A stretch of 64,000 bases of DNA from Lewinellaceae bacterium (GCA_020636355.1 JACJYB010000004.1:372001-436000); one strand, 5' to 3'; positions 15,570 to 25,095 are shown, counted from the first letter of the stretch. Program-made: numbers and translations. Notes: generated from the letters alone by a model not told the origin.

Positions 15570-16988
15570 ATGAAGAAGAATGCATTTAACCCGTTTGGGT
15601 CTAATTATGCTTGCCGGCTACCGGAAAATCTTGATCTGGATAAGATCCTTCAGGAGCATCCATTTACTCCAAGCTTTCACAAAGGAAACCCTATTGCAAT
15701 CAAAGATCGGCTAGCATTGGTCTTAGATATGCTCATGGGTTCTTTAAGCATCCAATGGAGCCAAGGAGAAGATAAGGATTGTTATGCCAATCTGTGTTCA
15801 GCAATCCTTCAGGATCTGGTAAGGGATTATAACAGGTATTTAGCTTATGCAGTAGAGGTTGGAATCATCGAAAAAGGTGAAAACTACATCGTAGGCCAGA
15901 AATGCACCTCATACCGGTTTACGGAGGTTTACAGAACCTCGCGGAGGCTACGAGATCAATATATCTACGAAACGGTTTTGGTAAAAAAGATCTGGTCGCA
16001 TATAAGAGATCTGGAGGCTATTAAGAAATATCAGCACCTCTTTGACCAACTCTATCATTTAAGCGTGGATTGGCTGGAGGCTGAAGAGATTCTTAAGAAG
16101 CTTTATGGACAGGACGAATTCAGAAAAAAAGAGCTGCAACGGGATACGTTAAGACGATTGGAAGATCCGGAACGGTGGACATTTAAGACCGGAGAGACCG
16201 GCCGACTTTATACTCCGATAAGTAACCTCCATGAAAAACTACGTAAGGCATTAAGGTATAACGGTGAACCGTTGGTAGGGTTAGATATTAAAAACTCGAT
16301 ACCGTACTTCAGTTTAGCTCTTTTCGACGCCGTCGCCTATCGCCGTCTAGGGATAGAAGAATTGATATTGGAGAATAACGTACGTCTCGGCCGCCGGTAC
16401 GACCGATATGATGAAGAGATGAAGAAAGAAAGAAAGGGGGAAGGAAGGACGAGGAGGAGGCACCCGCTGGTTATGTTAGTTGATTTTCAAAATGAACTTG
16501 ACGAAATACCTGATCTCAAGGAATTTGTGGAATTAGTCAAAAGTGGAGAACTCTATGAATTGTTAATGGTTTTATTTAACATCCCTGACAGAAGAGAAGC
16601 AAAAAAGAAGTTCTTGGCAATACTAAATTCACCCAGTCATTGGGAGTCTCCGCTGAGAGAAGCATTAATCCAGAGATTTCCAAGTTTAATGCAAGTTATT
16701 GATCTGATCAACACAGGCTATTTCAAAACCAAGAATTCAAAAGGCAAAGCCAAATGGATGCCAGGTGATCAGGTATGCACCTTTGCTCATGTGACTCAGC
16801 AATTAGAGGCTCGTTTTGTTCTTGACGTTGTTTGTAAAGCAATTGAGGAGGAGCATCCGGAGGTTCCGATGCTCACCTTACACGATTGCATCTTTACGAC
16901 ACCGGAATACAGAAGATTGGTTTATAGTTATATGAAACAGTTGGCTGTAGGGTTTATGGGATTTGCTCCGAGGATTGAAGTAAAATAA
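15570..16988 (+). CDS. Element-encoded protein with family-A-polymerase-like palm motifs (TV-Pol-like, tentative)
   Basis: From ATG 15570 the product is 472 residues. It is not a standard replication initiator, but three spaced motifs resemble superfamily A polymerases. The motif A-like LVGLDIKNSIP has Asp at about 239. The motif B-like DRREAKKKFLAILN, at about 340-353, is followed by the RFPSLMQVI block that follows motif B in PolA. The motif C-like LTLHDCIFTTPE has His-Asp at about 438-439. No exonuclease domain is visible, and the N-terminal 230 residues are unassigned. A basic insert (EEMKKERKGEGRTRRR) follows motif A. This fits the mobile-element polymerases described as TV-Pol and suggests a role in element replication. 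A plain hypothetical protein is the alternative. Confidence 0.45.
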   Translation: MKKNAFNPFGSNYACRLPENLDLDKILQEHPFTPSFHKGNPIAIKDRLALVLDMLMGSLSIQWSQGEDKDCYANLCSAILQDLVRDYNRYLAYAVEVGIIEKGENYIVGQKCTSYRFTEVYRTSRRLRDQYIYETVLVKKIWSHIRDLEAIKKYQHLFDQLYHLSVDWLEAEEILKKLYGQDEFRKKELQRDTLRRLEDPERWTFKTGETGRLYTPISNLHEKLRKALRYNGEPLVGLDIKNSIPYFSLALFDAVAYRRLGIEELILENNVRLGRRYDRYDEEMKKERKGEGRTRRRHPLVMLVDFQNELDEIPDLKEFVELVKSGELYELLMVLFNIPDRREAKKKFLAILNSPSHWESPLREALIQRFPSLMQVIDLINTGYFKTKNSKGKAKWMPGDQVCTFAHVTQQLEARFVLDVVCKAIEEEHPEVPMLTLHDCIFTTPEYRRLVYSYMKQLAVGFMGFAPRIEVK

Positions 16989-17073
16989 TAATTATGAAAG
17001 TATGTAACGCTTGCATTAAAAACAACAGTGCAGGAAGGTAAGGACACAGTTGAAAGCGTCCAGGTAAAGCCTC

Positions 17074-17481
17074 TTAGAGATTAACGCTGAAGTTTTGTTG
17101 AAACACTCTGCGTATTATAACTCTATTACAATCAGGCGGTGATAAATTTATTGACCTTCTACTTACAAATGACCCTGGCCATCTAGTAGCAGATTGATCT
17201 GCTTCTAGGTCCCCCTCATTGGTGTGCCATCTAAATCTTAGCAGGGCACAACATCCGTGCTCATCAATATTCTTATCCATCGCAGCCCAAACACCCTGTA
17301 AGATATTTTCTCTTGTATCGAAAACAAAGATTACGGAATTTGGTAAGTAATGAGGTTTCCACTCAGCGGATTCGCTAAAAGGTATAATGTTTGTTTCAAG
17401 AATTTTTCTTAGCTCATGGGGACCAACAACCCGACAAAGATCTCTATAAATAAGGCCTCCATTATTTAAAATATTAAGCAT
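17074..17481 (-). CDS. Hypothetical protein, 135 residues
   Basis: An intact ORF from ATG 17481 with plausible protein composition (GGLIYRDLCRVVGPHELRKI, SVIFVFDTRENILQGVWAAM). I recognise no domain, signal peptide or membrane segment. It lies between the polymerase-like gene and the restriction operon, on the strand of the latter, but 178 bp from the end of hsdM. A role in defence or toxin function is possible only by location. Confidence 0.5.
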   Translation of the reverse strand: MLNILNNGGLIYRDLCRVVGPHELRKILETNIIPFSESAEWKPHYLPNSVIFVFDTRENILQGVWAAMDKNIDEHGCCALLRFRWHTNEGDLEADQSATRWPGSFVSRRSINLSPPDCNRVIIRRVFQQNFSVNL

Positions 17482-17659
17482 AAGTTATATTAATTCATTT
17501 TGAGGACAAAAGTTCAATCACGTGACCTATATGAGCTACATCGAATGGTCGATGGACGTCCGTGTAATAGGTTGGATAACAGATGGTTCTTACTACTAGT
17601 CGATTCAGGTGAAATATTGACTAGAGTAAATTAAGTGATCACAACTTTATACTTGATTA

Positions 17660-19144
17660 TCAATCCTTCCCATTCAACGTCTCCATCACCTCCCTAAAAC
17701 TCTCCAACCCGGCTTCCAGGTTTTCAATGATTTCATTAGCCAGGATATCCGGATCAGGTAGATTGTCCAAGTCCGCCAGGCTTTCATCTTTGAGCCAGAA
17801 GATATCCAGATTGGTTTTATCCCGGGTAATAATGTCATCGTAAGTAAATTTACGCCACCGGCCTTCTTGGTTTTCCTCAGACCAGGTCTCTTTGCGGTTG
17901 TTCCGGTTACTCGGATTGTAGCAGGAGATGAATTCCTGCATGTCCTCAAATTGTAGGGGTTTCTTCTTTAGCGTATGGTGAACGTTGGTACGGTAGTCGT
18001 AGATCCACACATCTTTTGTCCAGGGATCTCGGGCGCCGGGGCGGTTATCGAAAAACAGGACATTCGCTTTTACACCTGGTCGATAAAAGATGCCGGTCGG
18101 TAGACGTAGGATGGTATGCAATTCTGTTGATTGCATTAACTGCTTACGGACGGTTTCACCGGCGCCGCCTTCAAAAAGGACGTTATCCGGTAGGACGACC
18201 GCCGCCACGCCGTTCTCTTTTAAAAGTGTCCGGATGTGCTGGAGGAAGTTAAGTTGCTTGTTAGATGTCGAGGCCCAGAAGTCCTGACGATTGTAAACCA
18301 GATCTTCCCGCTCCTGCTCACCTTCTTCATTGGTAAAGGTCATGCTGGACTTCTTGCCGAATGGTGGATTAGCCAGAACGTAATCATAACGCTTGCCTTC
18401 ATCGGCGACGAGTGCATCAGCCGAGGATACGAAGGTCTCCCCATCGATCTCGCCAATGTTATGCAGGAACATGTTCATTAAACACAGACGACGTGTATTT
18501 GCCACAATCTCATTCCCAAAGAAGGTTCTATTCTTTAAAAACTCTTTCTGATCTCGGTTAAGGTCATAGTTATCTATAATGTAATCGTAGGATGCCAAAA
18601 AGAACCCACCGGTACCACAAGCCGGATCGGAAATGGTTTTCATTGGTTCTGGCTGTACGCACGCTACCATAGCTTTGATTAATGCTCTTGGGGTGAAGTA
18701 TTGACCGGCACCGGACTTGGTGTCTTCTGCGTTCTTTTCAAGCAGTCCTTCATAGATTTTCCCTTTCAGGTCTGCCCCCATCATACTCCACTTCTCCTTG
18801 TCCACCATGTCGATGACCTTGTAGAGCTTGGCTGGATCTTGAATCTTATTTTGGGACTTCACAAATATCTGACCCAGTATACCTTTTGCATTGGCCAATT
18901 CACGCAACATCTTGGAATAATGCGAGTCCAACTCTGCTCCTCGCTTATTCACCAGGCTTTCCCAATCATACCCTTCAGGAACTCCAATCTTCCGGTTGTA
19001 TGGCGGTTTTGAAAATTCATCCACCATCTTCAAAAAGAGTAGATACGTCAGTTGCTCTAGGTAATCCCCATAGCTGACGCCATCATCGCGCAATACATTG
19101 GCGAAGTTCCAAACCTTTGATACGATGCTTGATTCGCTACTCAT
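17660..19144 (-). CDS. hsdM: Type I restriction-modification system methyltransferase subunit HsdM
   Basis: The 494-residue protein has an HsdM N-terminal helical domain and an N6-adenine methyltransferase domain. Visible are AGQYFTPRALIKAMV (about 142), the AdoMet-binding DPACGTGGFFLASYDYI (about 170) and the catalytic motif IV NPPFG (about 256). With HsdS it methylates adenine in the recognition sequence; with HsdR it forms the restricting complex. It is the last gene of the minus-strand operon hsdR-hsdS-small protein-hsdM, an unusual order because hsdM more often precedes hsdS. It is full length with no visible defects. Confidence 0.95.
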   Translation of the reverse strand: MSSESSIVSKVWNFANVLRDDGVSYGDYLEQLTYLLFLKMVDEFSKPPYNRKIGVPEGYDWESLVNKRGAELDSHYSKMLRELANAKGILGQIFVKSQNKIQDPAKLYKVIDMVDKEKWSMMGADLKGKIYEGLLEKNAEDTKSGAGQYFTPRALIKAMVACVQPEPMKTISDPACGTGGFFLASYDYIIDNYDLNRDQKEFLKNRTFFGNEIVANTRRLCLMNMFLHNIGEIDGETFVSSADALVADEGKRYDYVLANPPFGKKSSMTFTNEEGEQEREDLVYNRQDFWASTSNKQLNFLQHIRTLLKENGVAAVVLPDNVLFEGGAGETVRKQLMQSTELHTILRLPTGIFYRPGVKANVLFFDNRPGARDPWTKDVWIYDYRTNVHHTLKKKPLQFEDMQEFISCYNPSNRNNRKETWSEENQEGRWRKFTYDDIITRDKTNLDIFWLKDESLADLDNLPDPDILANEIIENLEAGLESFREVMETLNGKD

Positions 19145-19147
19145 CAG

Positions 19148-19408
19148 TTATATTTTTTCAATCGTAAAGCCAAGATGTTCTAGATACTTCATTGCCATGT
19201 GGGTCGTAAAGACATTGGGATTTGAGTCAAGTTCTTCACCATTGGCATATTCATTTGCCCACGAGATAAGTAGTTTACATGGATACTTTGAACCATCCTG
19301 GAGTACAACCCAGTCTTTGGCCTTTCGCCTTGGTGGTATACCTTCTCGATGAGTACGTAGCATAGCTCGAAAGATGTGTTCACGCTTGATGTTATCTGGA
19401 ATCGGCAT
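19148..19408 (-). CDS. Small ScoMcrA N-terminal-domain-like protein inside the type I operon
   Basis: The 86-residue product (IKREHIFRAMLRTHREGIPP, RRKAKDWVVLQDGSKYPCKL, LISWANEYANGEELD, MKYLEHLGFTIEKI) resembles the N-terminal head domain of ScoMcrA-type modified-DNA restriction enzymes, here as a free-standing protein without SRA, sulfur-binding or HNH domains. It is packed 3 bp from both hsdS and hsdM, so it is translated as part of the operon. A DNA-binding or regulatory accessory role for the restriction complex is plausible but not shown. The family match was made by eye. Confidence 0.6.
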   Translation of the reverse strand: MPIPDNIKREHIFRAMLRTHREGIPPRRKAKDWVVLQDGSKYPCKLLISWANEYANGEELDSNPNVFTTHMAMKYLEHLGFTIEKI

Positions 19409-19411
19409 GGT

Positions 19412-20704
19412 TTAAAGCTTTTCTTTTTCAAGTTCGATTCGGCTTAACAACTTCTCCGCTGGTTCCCAGTCTGACTCCTTCCTGCAGGCCTGCAGTTCCG
19501 TCTCACTGAGTAGCTTACCTTCAAATGCTTGTTTGAGGATGCTTTGCCGTAGCGCTTCAGCCTTTTCAAGTCCTTCGTCAATGTCTACTATGATGTTGTC
19601 ACAGACGGATAGGCGAGATTCAATTTCTTGGACGATGCTGACTTGTTCTTCCATAGAACATATTGGAATATTTAATAGCCGAACCTTTTTAATTCCAAAT
19701 GCTGCTTGAGTAGTAGCTTTTGAGCCTTTTTTAAACTGCTCCTCTATAATAGGAGATAGGACCAAGTAGAACAAATATTTAGAATCTGCAATCTTTTTAA
19801 TCGGCTGGATCAGCACAACATTAGCAGACAACGTATAAAATCTCCGAACTGGAACAAAAAAGGGTTTTCCAATGGTTCCTATTTTGCCTATTACAAAATC
19901 ACCTTCATTTAACCGATACCTTTCAATATGCTCTTCGAGTACATATTTTCCAACTTTTCTAGCTGATTCAAAATTTATTTTACCACTTACTTTATCAAAG
20001 TCGGCAACACCTATATATGGTACACCATCATCAGATTTTGGAGGAGTTCTGTGACTTGGTTGTGGGTCTATAATATTTGCCAAACGTTCTAATGATCCTA
20101 CTTCCCAATTCTTAGATTTCTCCCTCCACTCCTTCGTCAATTCCCCCTCAAACGCCTTTTTCAGCACCGCCTGCCGGTAGATCTCCAGTTTGTCCTTGGC
20201 AGCTTTGAGGTTGGCGATCCCGTTGTCCAGCTCGCTGAATAGCTGCTCGATCTTGGCGACGATGGCCCGTTGTTCGGAGAGAGGTGCTAGTTTTATGGGT
20301 ATTTTTTTTAGTGACGCTTGAGTTAGCTTTAACCGTGTGGTCCCTGATACAAATCCATTGAAGTTAACCGTGTTAAGATAGTATAGAAGGAATCTGTTAT
20401 TGAAATATGATCGCAAAATATGTGCATGGTTATTTACCCATGTTTTTCCATTAATTAAGTATGCAACATTTTTGGTATAGTCAAGGAATGGAGCACCATC
20501 CTCACCGATTAATACATACTCACCATCCGTTAAATAGTCGTCTATATATCCAACTTGACCAGTCGCACCATAATATGGGTAAAGTTCAGACTTTTGCTTT
20601 CCTTGTATCCGTTTGTTTCGTTCAGACGAGTTAATTGGCTTTCGAAGGTTATCATGAATACCGCAAGCATCTTTTAGTTCTATTTCAATCCAATCCTCCC
20701 TCAT
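19412..20704 (-). CDS. hsdS: Type I restriction-modification specificity subunit HsdS
   Basis: The 430-residue protein has the expected two target-recognition domains separated by conserved helices. TRD1 (about 1-140) ends at PLSEQRAIVAKIEQLFSEL. TRD2 (about 190-330, starting NWEVGSLERLANIIDPQPSH) ends at SMEEQVSIVQEIESRL. Each is followed by a coiled spacer ending in the repeat QAVLKKAFEGEL or QSILKQAFEGKL. The two TRDs differ, so a bipartite asymmetric recognition sequence is expected. The start overlaps the hsdR stop by 4 bp (ATGA), implying translational coupling. Confidence 0.95.
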   Translation of the reverse strand: MREDWIEIELKDACGIHDNLRKPINSSERNKRIQGKQKSELYPYYGATGQVGYIDDYLTDGEYVLIGEDGAPFLDYTKNVAYLINGKTWVNNHAHILRSYFNNRFLLYYLNTVNFNGFVSGTTRLKLTQASLKKIPIKLAPLSEQRAIVAKIEQLFSELDNGIANLKAAKDKLEIYRQAVLKKAFEGELTKEWREKSKNWEVGSLERLANIIDPQPSHRTPPKSDDGVPYIGVADFDKVSGKINFESARKVGKYVLEEHIERYRLNEGDFVIGKIGTIGKPFFVPVRRFYTLSANVVLIQPIKKIADSKYLFYLVLSPIIEEQFKKGSKATTQAAFGIKKVRLLNIPICSMEEQVSIVQEIESRLSVCDNIIVDIDEGLEKAEALRQSILKQAFEGKLLSETELQACRKESDWEPAEKLLSRIELEKEKL

Positions 20705-23505
20705 GCCGCTAGTACTTCATTCAGTTCATTAATAATCCCGTCCATCTGATCACCAAACAATTGATACATCTTGCCTCTTCCACCCTGTGCATCAAAGGGC
20801 GTATAGTCCAGATCATCCACGTCCACATGGAAGCTAGTAGCAATATGCTCTTTTAGCATGCGCAACCAAGCCATCTGTTCTTCGGTAAACTTTTCGCCGG
20901 CGCCGCTGTGACGTCGGAATATCCATTCCTGAAAGTTTTTATCCACCGTTTTGGAGTAGAGCGTTAGTTCCAGGTCGATACCGGCCACACGGCGTATCAA
21001 AGACACTAATGCAACCAGGTCGCTTTTGGGACTATTGCTTTTTACCTCTTCCAGCTGAGTATATGCTTCCCATACATATTGAGGTGCTAATACCGGCTTT
21101 TCCAACTTCAGTTTGTCGAGGACCTCTTTAATCATCCGGAAGGTTAATTCACGTCGGCGGTAAGGTTGATCGTAGAAGATCCCAAGTGCCGTAATTTCAT
21201 CTTTATTCGCCTCTATGTATTCTTTGAAGTTTTTGACCACTTCTTCTGCCCGTTGAATGGTAAAACTATCCCAATCCGATGTGATTACCTGGTCAATGTT
21301 CACCGTATCAATTATCTGCTCGTGTAGTCTTCGCACGTTTTCAAGATAGGCATTCGTTTCACCGGTGAAGGGCCTCGCTGCGAGGGTAGCAAGTTCATTT
21401 TGTGCTTGCCGCCGGCATTCCTGTTCTTTATCAGGGGTACGATCGACAACCGGTATTTCCTTGATCAAATCCTGGGCTTTATGTTCGACCCAATCCAGAT
21501 CGTAGGCATTCAGCAGGTCTTTGATGGATTGATTTAGCGATTTACCTCCCGACAGCTCTTCGTATTTTTCTTTTTCATCTTCGGTCAATTGCTTTTCCAG
21601 GCGAATCAACCGGTTGGCAAGGGAAGTATATAGATCTTCATCCTGGACACCCATGGTGACTGCTCCCAGTAAATCCTTCAATGGAGTGCCTGGTTTACGC
21701 TCAAGGGGCCGGCTGTCCGTTTTTTTAGATTTGGTAGCACCAACAGCATCTACAATTACAAAATGTGTCTTGGTATGCTTAGCTGTCCGGGATACTCGCT
21801 TTAGATCATCAAACTGGATGGTTCTTGTTCCACGGCCTTTCATTTGCTCAAAGTAATTGACACTTTTTACATCCCGCATAAATAGCAGGACTTCCAGTGG
21901 TTTTACATCCGTACCTGTGGCGATCATATCTACCGTCACAGCAATACGTGGATTCCATGAATTGCGGAACCGGTTCAGAACGGATTTTGGATCTTCTTCA
22001 ATCTTGTAGGTTACTTTTTTGCAAAAGTCATTTCCTTCACCAAATTCCTCCCGGATGATTTGAATGATATCATCAGCATGGCTGTCCGTCTTAGCAAATA
22101 CCAGGGTTTTTGGCACCTCAAATATCCCATCTTTATCATAGCGTTCCGGGAACATAATCGGAAGTGCTTCTTTGTATGCTTTGATGATATGACGAATCTG
22201 GCTGGGATTGACAACCTCCTTATCCAGCTTATTGGCTTCGTATTCATAATCCTCATCCAGACGTTCCCACCGTTTCTTGCGGGTTAGCTTCTCCCGTTTA
22301 TCCACGTATTCCTTTGCTCTGATTCTTGCACCAGATTTGGTTATTTCCGTTTCAATGGTGTATACATCGTAGGGTACATTTACGCCGTCTGCCACCGATT
22401 CTTCGTAGGTGTACTCGCTAACTACGTTTTCATTAAAAAAGCCAAAGGTCCTCTTATCAGGGGTCGCTGTTAGGCCAATAAGGAAGGCATCGTAATAATC
22501 GAGGACCTGTTTCCAGAGGTTGTAAATGGAACGGTGGCATTCATCGATGATGATAAAATCAAACTGCTCGATGGGATTCCGTGCGTCGTATTCGACAGGG
22601 AGTGGTTCCTTTTTTTGCCATTGCCAGCTTCTTTCATTTGGATTCTCATCCTCTGCCGATTCATCCAGTTCTTCTCCCTTCAATATGGAATAGAGCCGTT
22701 GAATGGTCGAAATGCAAACCTGGCTATCGGAAGCGATGTAGCTCGAACTCAATCGCTGCACGTTATACAGCTCAGTGAATTTCCGGTTGTCGTCCGTCGG
22801 TTGGTATTTTAGGAATTCTTGCTCGGCCTGTTCTCCCAAGTTTCTAGTATCTACCACAAATAAGATGCGCTTGGCATCGGCATGTTTCAACAAGCGATAA
22901 ACGAAGGTGCAAGCAGTGAAGGTCTTTCCGGCACCGGTGGCCATCTGTATTAATGCCTTTGGATGGTTTTTCTTGAATGAATCTTCAAGATTTTGGATAG
23001 CTCTGATCTGAGCCGGACGCAAGCACGATTCATCCAGTTTCGGCATATCCTGAAGCCGTGCACGGAGTGTCTTCTCCTTACTCAACCAATCTTGCAGGGT
23101 AGCCGGCTTGTGGAAGGAAAAAACAGGCCTGGAGCGGGGTTTAGGATCACGGTAGTCTGTAAACCGTGTTAAGGCTCCAGTACTCTCATAAGCGAAGGGA
23201 AGTGGTTCATTATTTAAATATTTTAGCTTCCCGAACGCGTAGCGCTTGGTTTGATCTTCAACCTGGGTCAAGTGGATTCCTTCAGACTCTTTTTTTGCCT
23301 CGATTACACCTACCGGTTTCCGGTCTACGAATAGCACATAGTCGGCAGGTCCAGAGTCCGTAGAGTATTCTTTTACTGCTATCCCGGGGCCAGCCGCAAG
23401 GTTAACGGCGTTTTTCGACTGTACCAACCATCCTGCTTGAGAAAGCATGTTGTCGATGTTGTCTCGTGCTCTTTGTTCCGGGTTTTGGTTAATATTATCT
23501 TCCAT
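20701..23505 (-). CDS. hsdR: Type I restriction endonuclease/translocase subunit HsdR
   Basis: The 934-residue motor subunit has an N-terminal PD-(D/E)xK nuclease domain (D55, E69-A-K71 in GVIEAKKE). A superfamily 2 helicase core follows, with Walker A MATGAGKTFTA at about 187 and motif II DECHRS at about 320 (DEAH variant). Motif III SAT-like GLTATPDKRT comes next, then the second RecA domain with MIATGTDVKPLEVL and QMKGRGTRT. The C-terminal region (about 750-934) should bind HsdM. The nuclease cuts unmethylated DNA after translocation. It is the first gene of the operon, starting at ATG 23505; a 66-codon ORF upstream (23717-23517) is doubtful. Confidence 0.96.
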   Translation of the reverse strand: MEDNINQNPEQRARDNIDNMLSQAGWLVQSKNAVNLAAGPGIAVKEYSTDSGPADYVLFVDRKPVGVIEAKKESEGIHLTQVEDQTKRYAFGKLKYLNNEPLPFAYESTGALTRFTDYRDPKPRSRPVFSFHKPATLQDWLSKEKTLRARLQDMPKLDESCLRPAQIRAIQNLEDSFKKNHPKALIQMATGAGKTFTACTFVYRLLKHADAKRILFVVDTRNLGEQAEQEFLKYQPTDDNRKFTELYNVQRLSSSYIASDSQVCISTIQRLYSILKGEELDESAEDENPNERSWQWQKKEPLPVEYDARNPIEQFDFIIIDECHRSIYNLWKQVLDYYDAFLIGLTATPDKRTFGFFNENVVSEYTYEESVADGVNVPYDVYTIETEITKSGARIRAKEYVDKREKLTRKKRWERLDEDYEYEANKLDKEVVNPSQIRHIIKAYKEALPIMFPERYDKDGIFEVPKTLVFAKTDSHADDIIQIIREEFGEGNDFCKKVTYKIEEDPKSVLNRFRNSWNPRIAVTVDMIATGTDVKPLEVLLFMRDVKSVNYFEQMKGRGTRTIQFDDLKRVSRTAKHTKTHFVIVDAVGATKSKKTDSRPLERKPGTPLKDLLGAVTMGVQDEDLYTSLANRLIRLEKQLTEDEKEKYEELSGGKSLNQSIKDLLNAYDLDWVEHKAQDLIKEIPVVDRTPDKEQECRRQAQNELATLAARPFTGETNAYLENVRRLHEQIIDTVNIDQVITSDWDSFTIQRAEEVVKNFKEYIEANKDEITALGIFYDQPYRRRELTFRMIKEVLDKLKLEKPVLAPQYVWEAYTQLEEVKSNSPKSDLVALVSLIRRVAGIDLELTLYSKTVDKNFQEWIFRRHSGAGEKFTEEQMAWLRMLKEHIATSFHVDVDDLDYTPFDAQGGRGKMYQLFGDQMDGIINELNEVLAA

Positions 23506-23731
23506 TGTTCCAATACTTACGCCCTATTGCAGGATTTCAGCATATCCAAAGTTATTGAATTATATGTTGTTTCAATGCACGGGATAGTTACCATCTGCCG
23601 TCCAATGAAGGTAGTGATCAGGCATCTGGAATGAACAATCACGAATTTGATGCCAAATCTCGACCAAAACTTTTCAACTTTTTTCCGGAATTCTGGCTTT
23701 TTGGGAGAGGAGGACACTATTTATATAAAAA

Positions 23732-23953
23732 ATGAAGATGTATCAATTTTTCATTTCAATTTACCTGATCCATCAAATCCATGTTGCCTACCTTGACCAG
23801 GAACCCATAAAAGGAGGGTATAGCCCATACGCGTACCAAGATACGTTAATGCTTATTCAGCCTGAAATGTATGTTAGTGGTTCGTTGAGCAGTCAGAATT
23901 GGAATGGAATGGAGACTTCTGGTGTAGCCTTCCCCGAGAATCGGACAGTTTAA
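23732..23953 (+). CDS. Small orphan ORF disrupted at its 3' end by the IS3 element
   Basis: The ORF (MKMYQFFISIYLIHQIHVAY, GGYSPYAYQDTLMLIQPEMY) runs into the left end of the IS at 23923, so its last ten codons belong to the IS. Joining the flanks through the single CTGG target restores ETSGL followed by a stop, so at most a few residues changed. I recognise no family and the ORF could be fortuitous. Confidence 0.3.
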   Translation: MKMYQFFISIYLIHQIHVAYLDQEPIKGGYSPYAYQDTLMLIQPEMYVSGSLSSQNWNGMETSGVAFPENRTV

Positions 23954-23989
23954 AACTAGACAGAAATCTTAACTTTAAACTGTTTGACC

Positions 23990-24256
23990 ATGAAAAGAAC
24001 AAAATTTACAGAGACACAGATTGTCGGCATACTCAAGGAGTATGAAGCCGGCAAGCGGACAGAGGACATCTGTCGTGAGCAAAAAATCAGCCGTGCGACT
24101 TTTTACACCTGGCGCAAAAAGTACGGAGGCATGGACAACCAGCAGCTGAAGCGGCTCAAGGAATTGGAGGATGAGAACCGCCGACTCAAGCGTATGTTTG
24201 CGGATTTGAGCCTGGATCACCAACTGCTAAAAGAAGTACTGGAAAAAAAGTTCTGA
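23990..24256 (+). CDS. IS3-family transposase OrfA
   Basis: The 88-residue protein from ATG 23990 has an HTH_Tnp_1 domain (TKFTETQIVGILKEYEAGKR, YTWRKKYGG) and a leucine-rich coiled coil (LKRLKELEDENRRLKRMFAD) for dimerisation. Just before its stop lies A AAA AAG (24244-24250). A -1 slip there reads KVLKPAERKRRVQYLMEE straight into OrfB, giving the OrfAB transposase. Confidence 0.93.
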   Translation: MKRTKFTETQIVGILKEYEAGKRTEDICREQKISRATFYTWRKKYGGMDNQQLKRLKELEDENRRLKRMFADLSLDHQLLKEVLEKKF

Positions 24257-24279
24257 AGCCTGCTGAGCGAAAAAGGCGA

Positions 24280-25095
24280 GTGCAGTATTTGATGGAAGAA
24301 AAAAAAGTGTCCGTACAGCAGGCTTGCCGGGTCGTTAATTTACCCAGGTCCCAATGGTATTATAAGTCTAAACGGGACGATCATGAAGTAGAGGTAGCAC
24401 TTCAGGAGTTGGCTGACTTATTGCCTACCCGAGGATTTGACAACTATTTCGGCAGATTGAGATCGCAGGGATATACGTGGAATCGCAAACGGGTACTTCG
24501 AGTATATCGGACACTGCAATTACCGATAAGACGAAAGCGCAAAAGAAGGCTGCCGGCAAGCATAAAGCACCCTTTGGTCCTTCCAATTACCATCAATCGT
24601 ACCTGGAGTGCCGATTTCATGCATGATTCACTGGAATATGGTCGAAGGATCCGGGTATTAAACATCATTGATGATTACAGTCGGGAAGCCTTACGCATCG
24701 AGGCTGATTACTCACACAGTGGTGAAAGCGTCGTTCGGATCCTGAATGAACTGGTGTGGGAAAGAGGCATACCCCAAGCTATCCGAGTAGATAACGGTCC
24801 GGAATTCCGGGGAAACACCTTTACCCATTGGTGTAAAGAAATGAATATAAACATCCTTTTTATACAGCCCGGAAAGCCGATGCAGAATGCTTATATCGAA
24901 CGATTCAACCGATTATTCAGAGAAGATGTACTGGATGCATACTTATTCGAAGACCTCGAACAGCTACGCAAACTGTCCGAAGAATGGCGTGAAGATTACA
25001 ATTTGAATCATCCACATAGTAGACTGAATGGATTGTCACCATTGAATTACAGAAATCAAATAAATTTGAATCTGTCTAGTTTAAACGTGTCCTAA
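24280..25095 (+). CDS. IS3-family transposase OrfB (DDE integrase domain), expressed by -1 frameshift
   Basis: The reading frame holds an HTH_21 region (RGFDNYFGRLRSQGYTWNRK) and an rve-type DDE catalytic core. First Asp is in WSADFMHD, second in RVDNGPEF, and the Glu in MQNAYIERFN. The GTG at 24280 is only the first possible start; the functional protein is probably the OrfAB fusion from 23990. The DDE triad is intact, so the IS may be active. Confidence 0.93.
   Translation: MQYLMEEKKVSVQQACRVVNLPRSQWYYKSKRDDHEVEVALQELADLLPTRGFDNYFGRLRSQGYTWNRKRVLRVYRTLQLPIRRKRKRRLPASIKHPLVLPITINRTWSADFMHDSLEYGRRIRVLNIIDDYSREALRIEADYSHSGESVVRILNELVWERGIPQAIRVDNGPEFRGNTFTHWCKEMNINILFIQPGKPMQNAYIERFNRLFREDVLDAYLFEDLEQLRKLSEEWREDYNLNHPHSRLNGLSPLNYRNQINLNLSSLNVS

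Noticed and set aside
16994..17041. 15-codon ORF MKVCNACIKNNSAGR after the polymerase-like gene
   Set aside because: Too short, with no independent support. The CxxC could be chance.
23517..23717. 66-codon minus-strand ORF before hsdR
   Set aside because: No recognisable domain and no similarity I can name. It may be the 5' region of the restriction operon.
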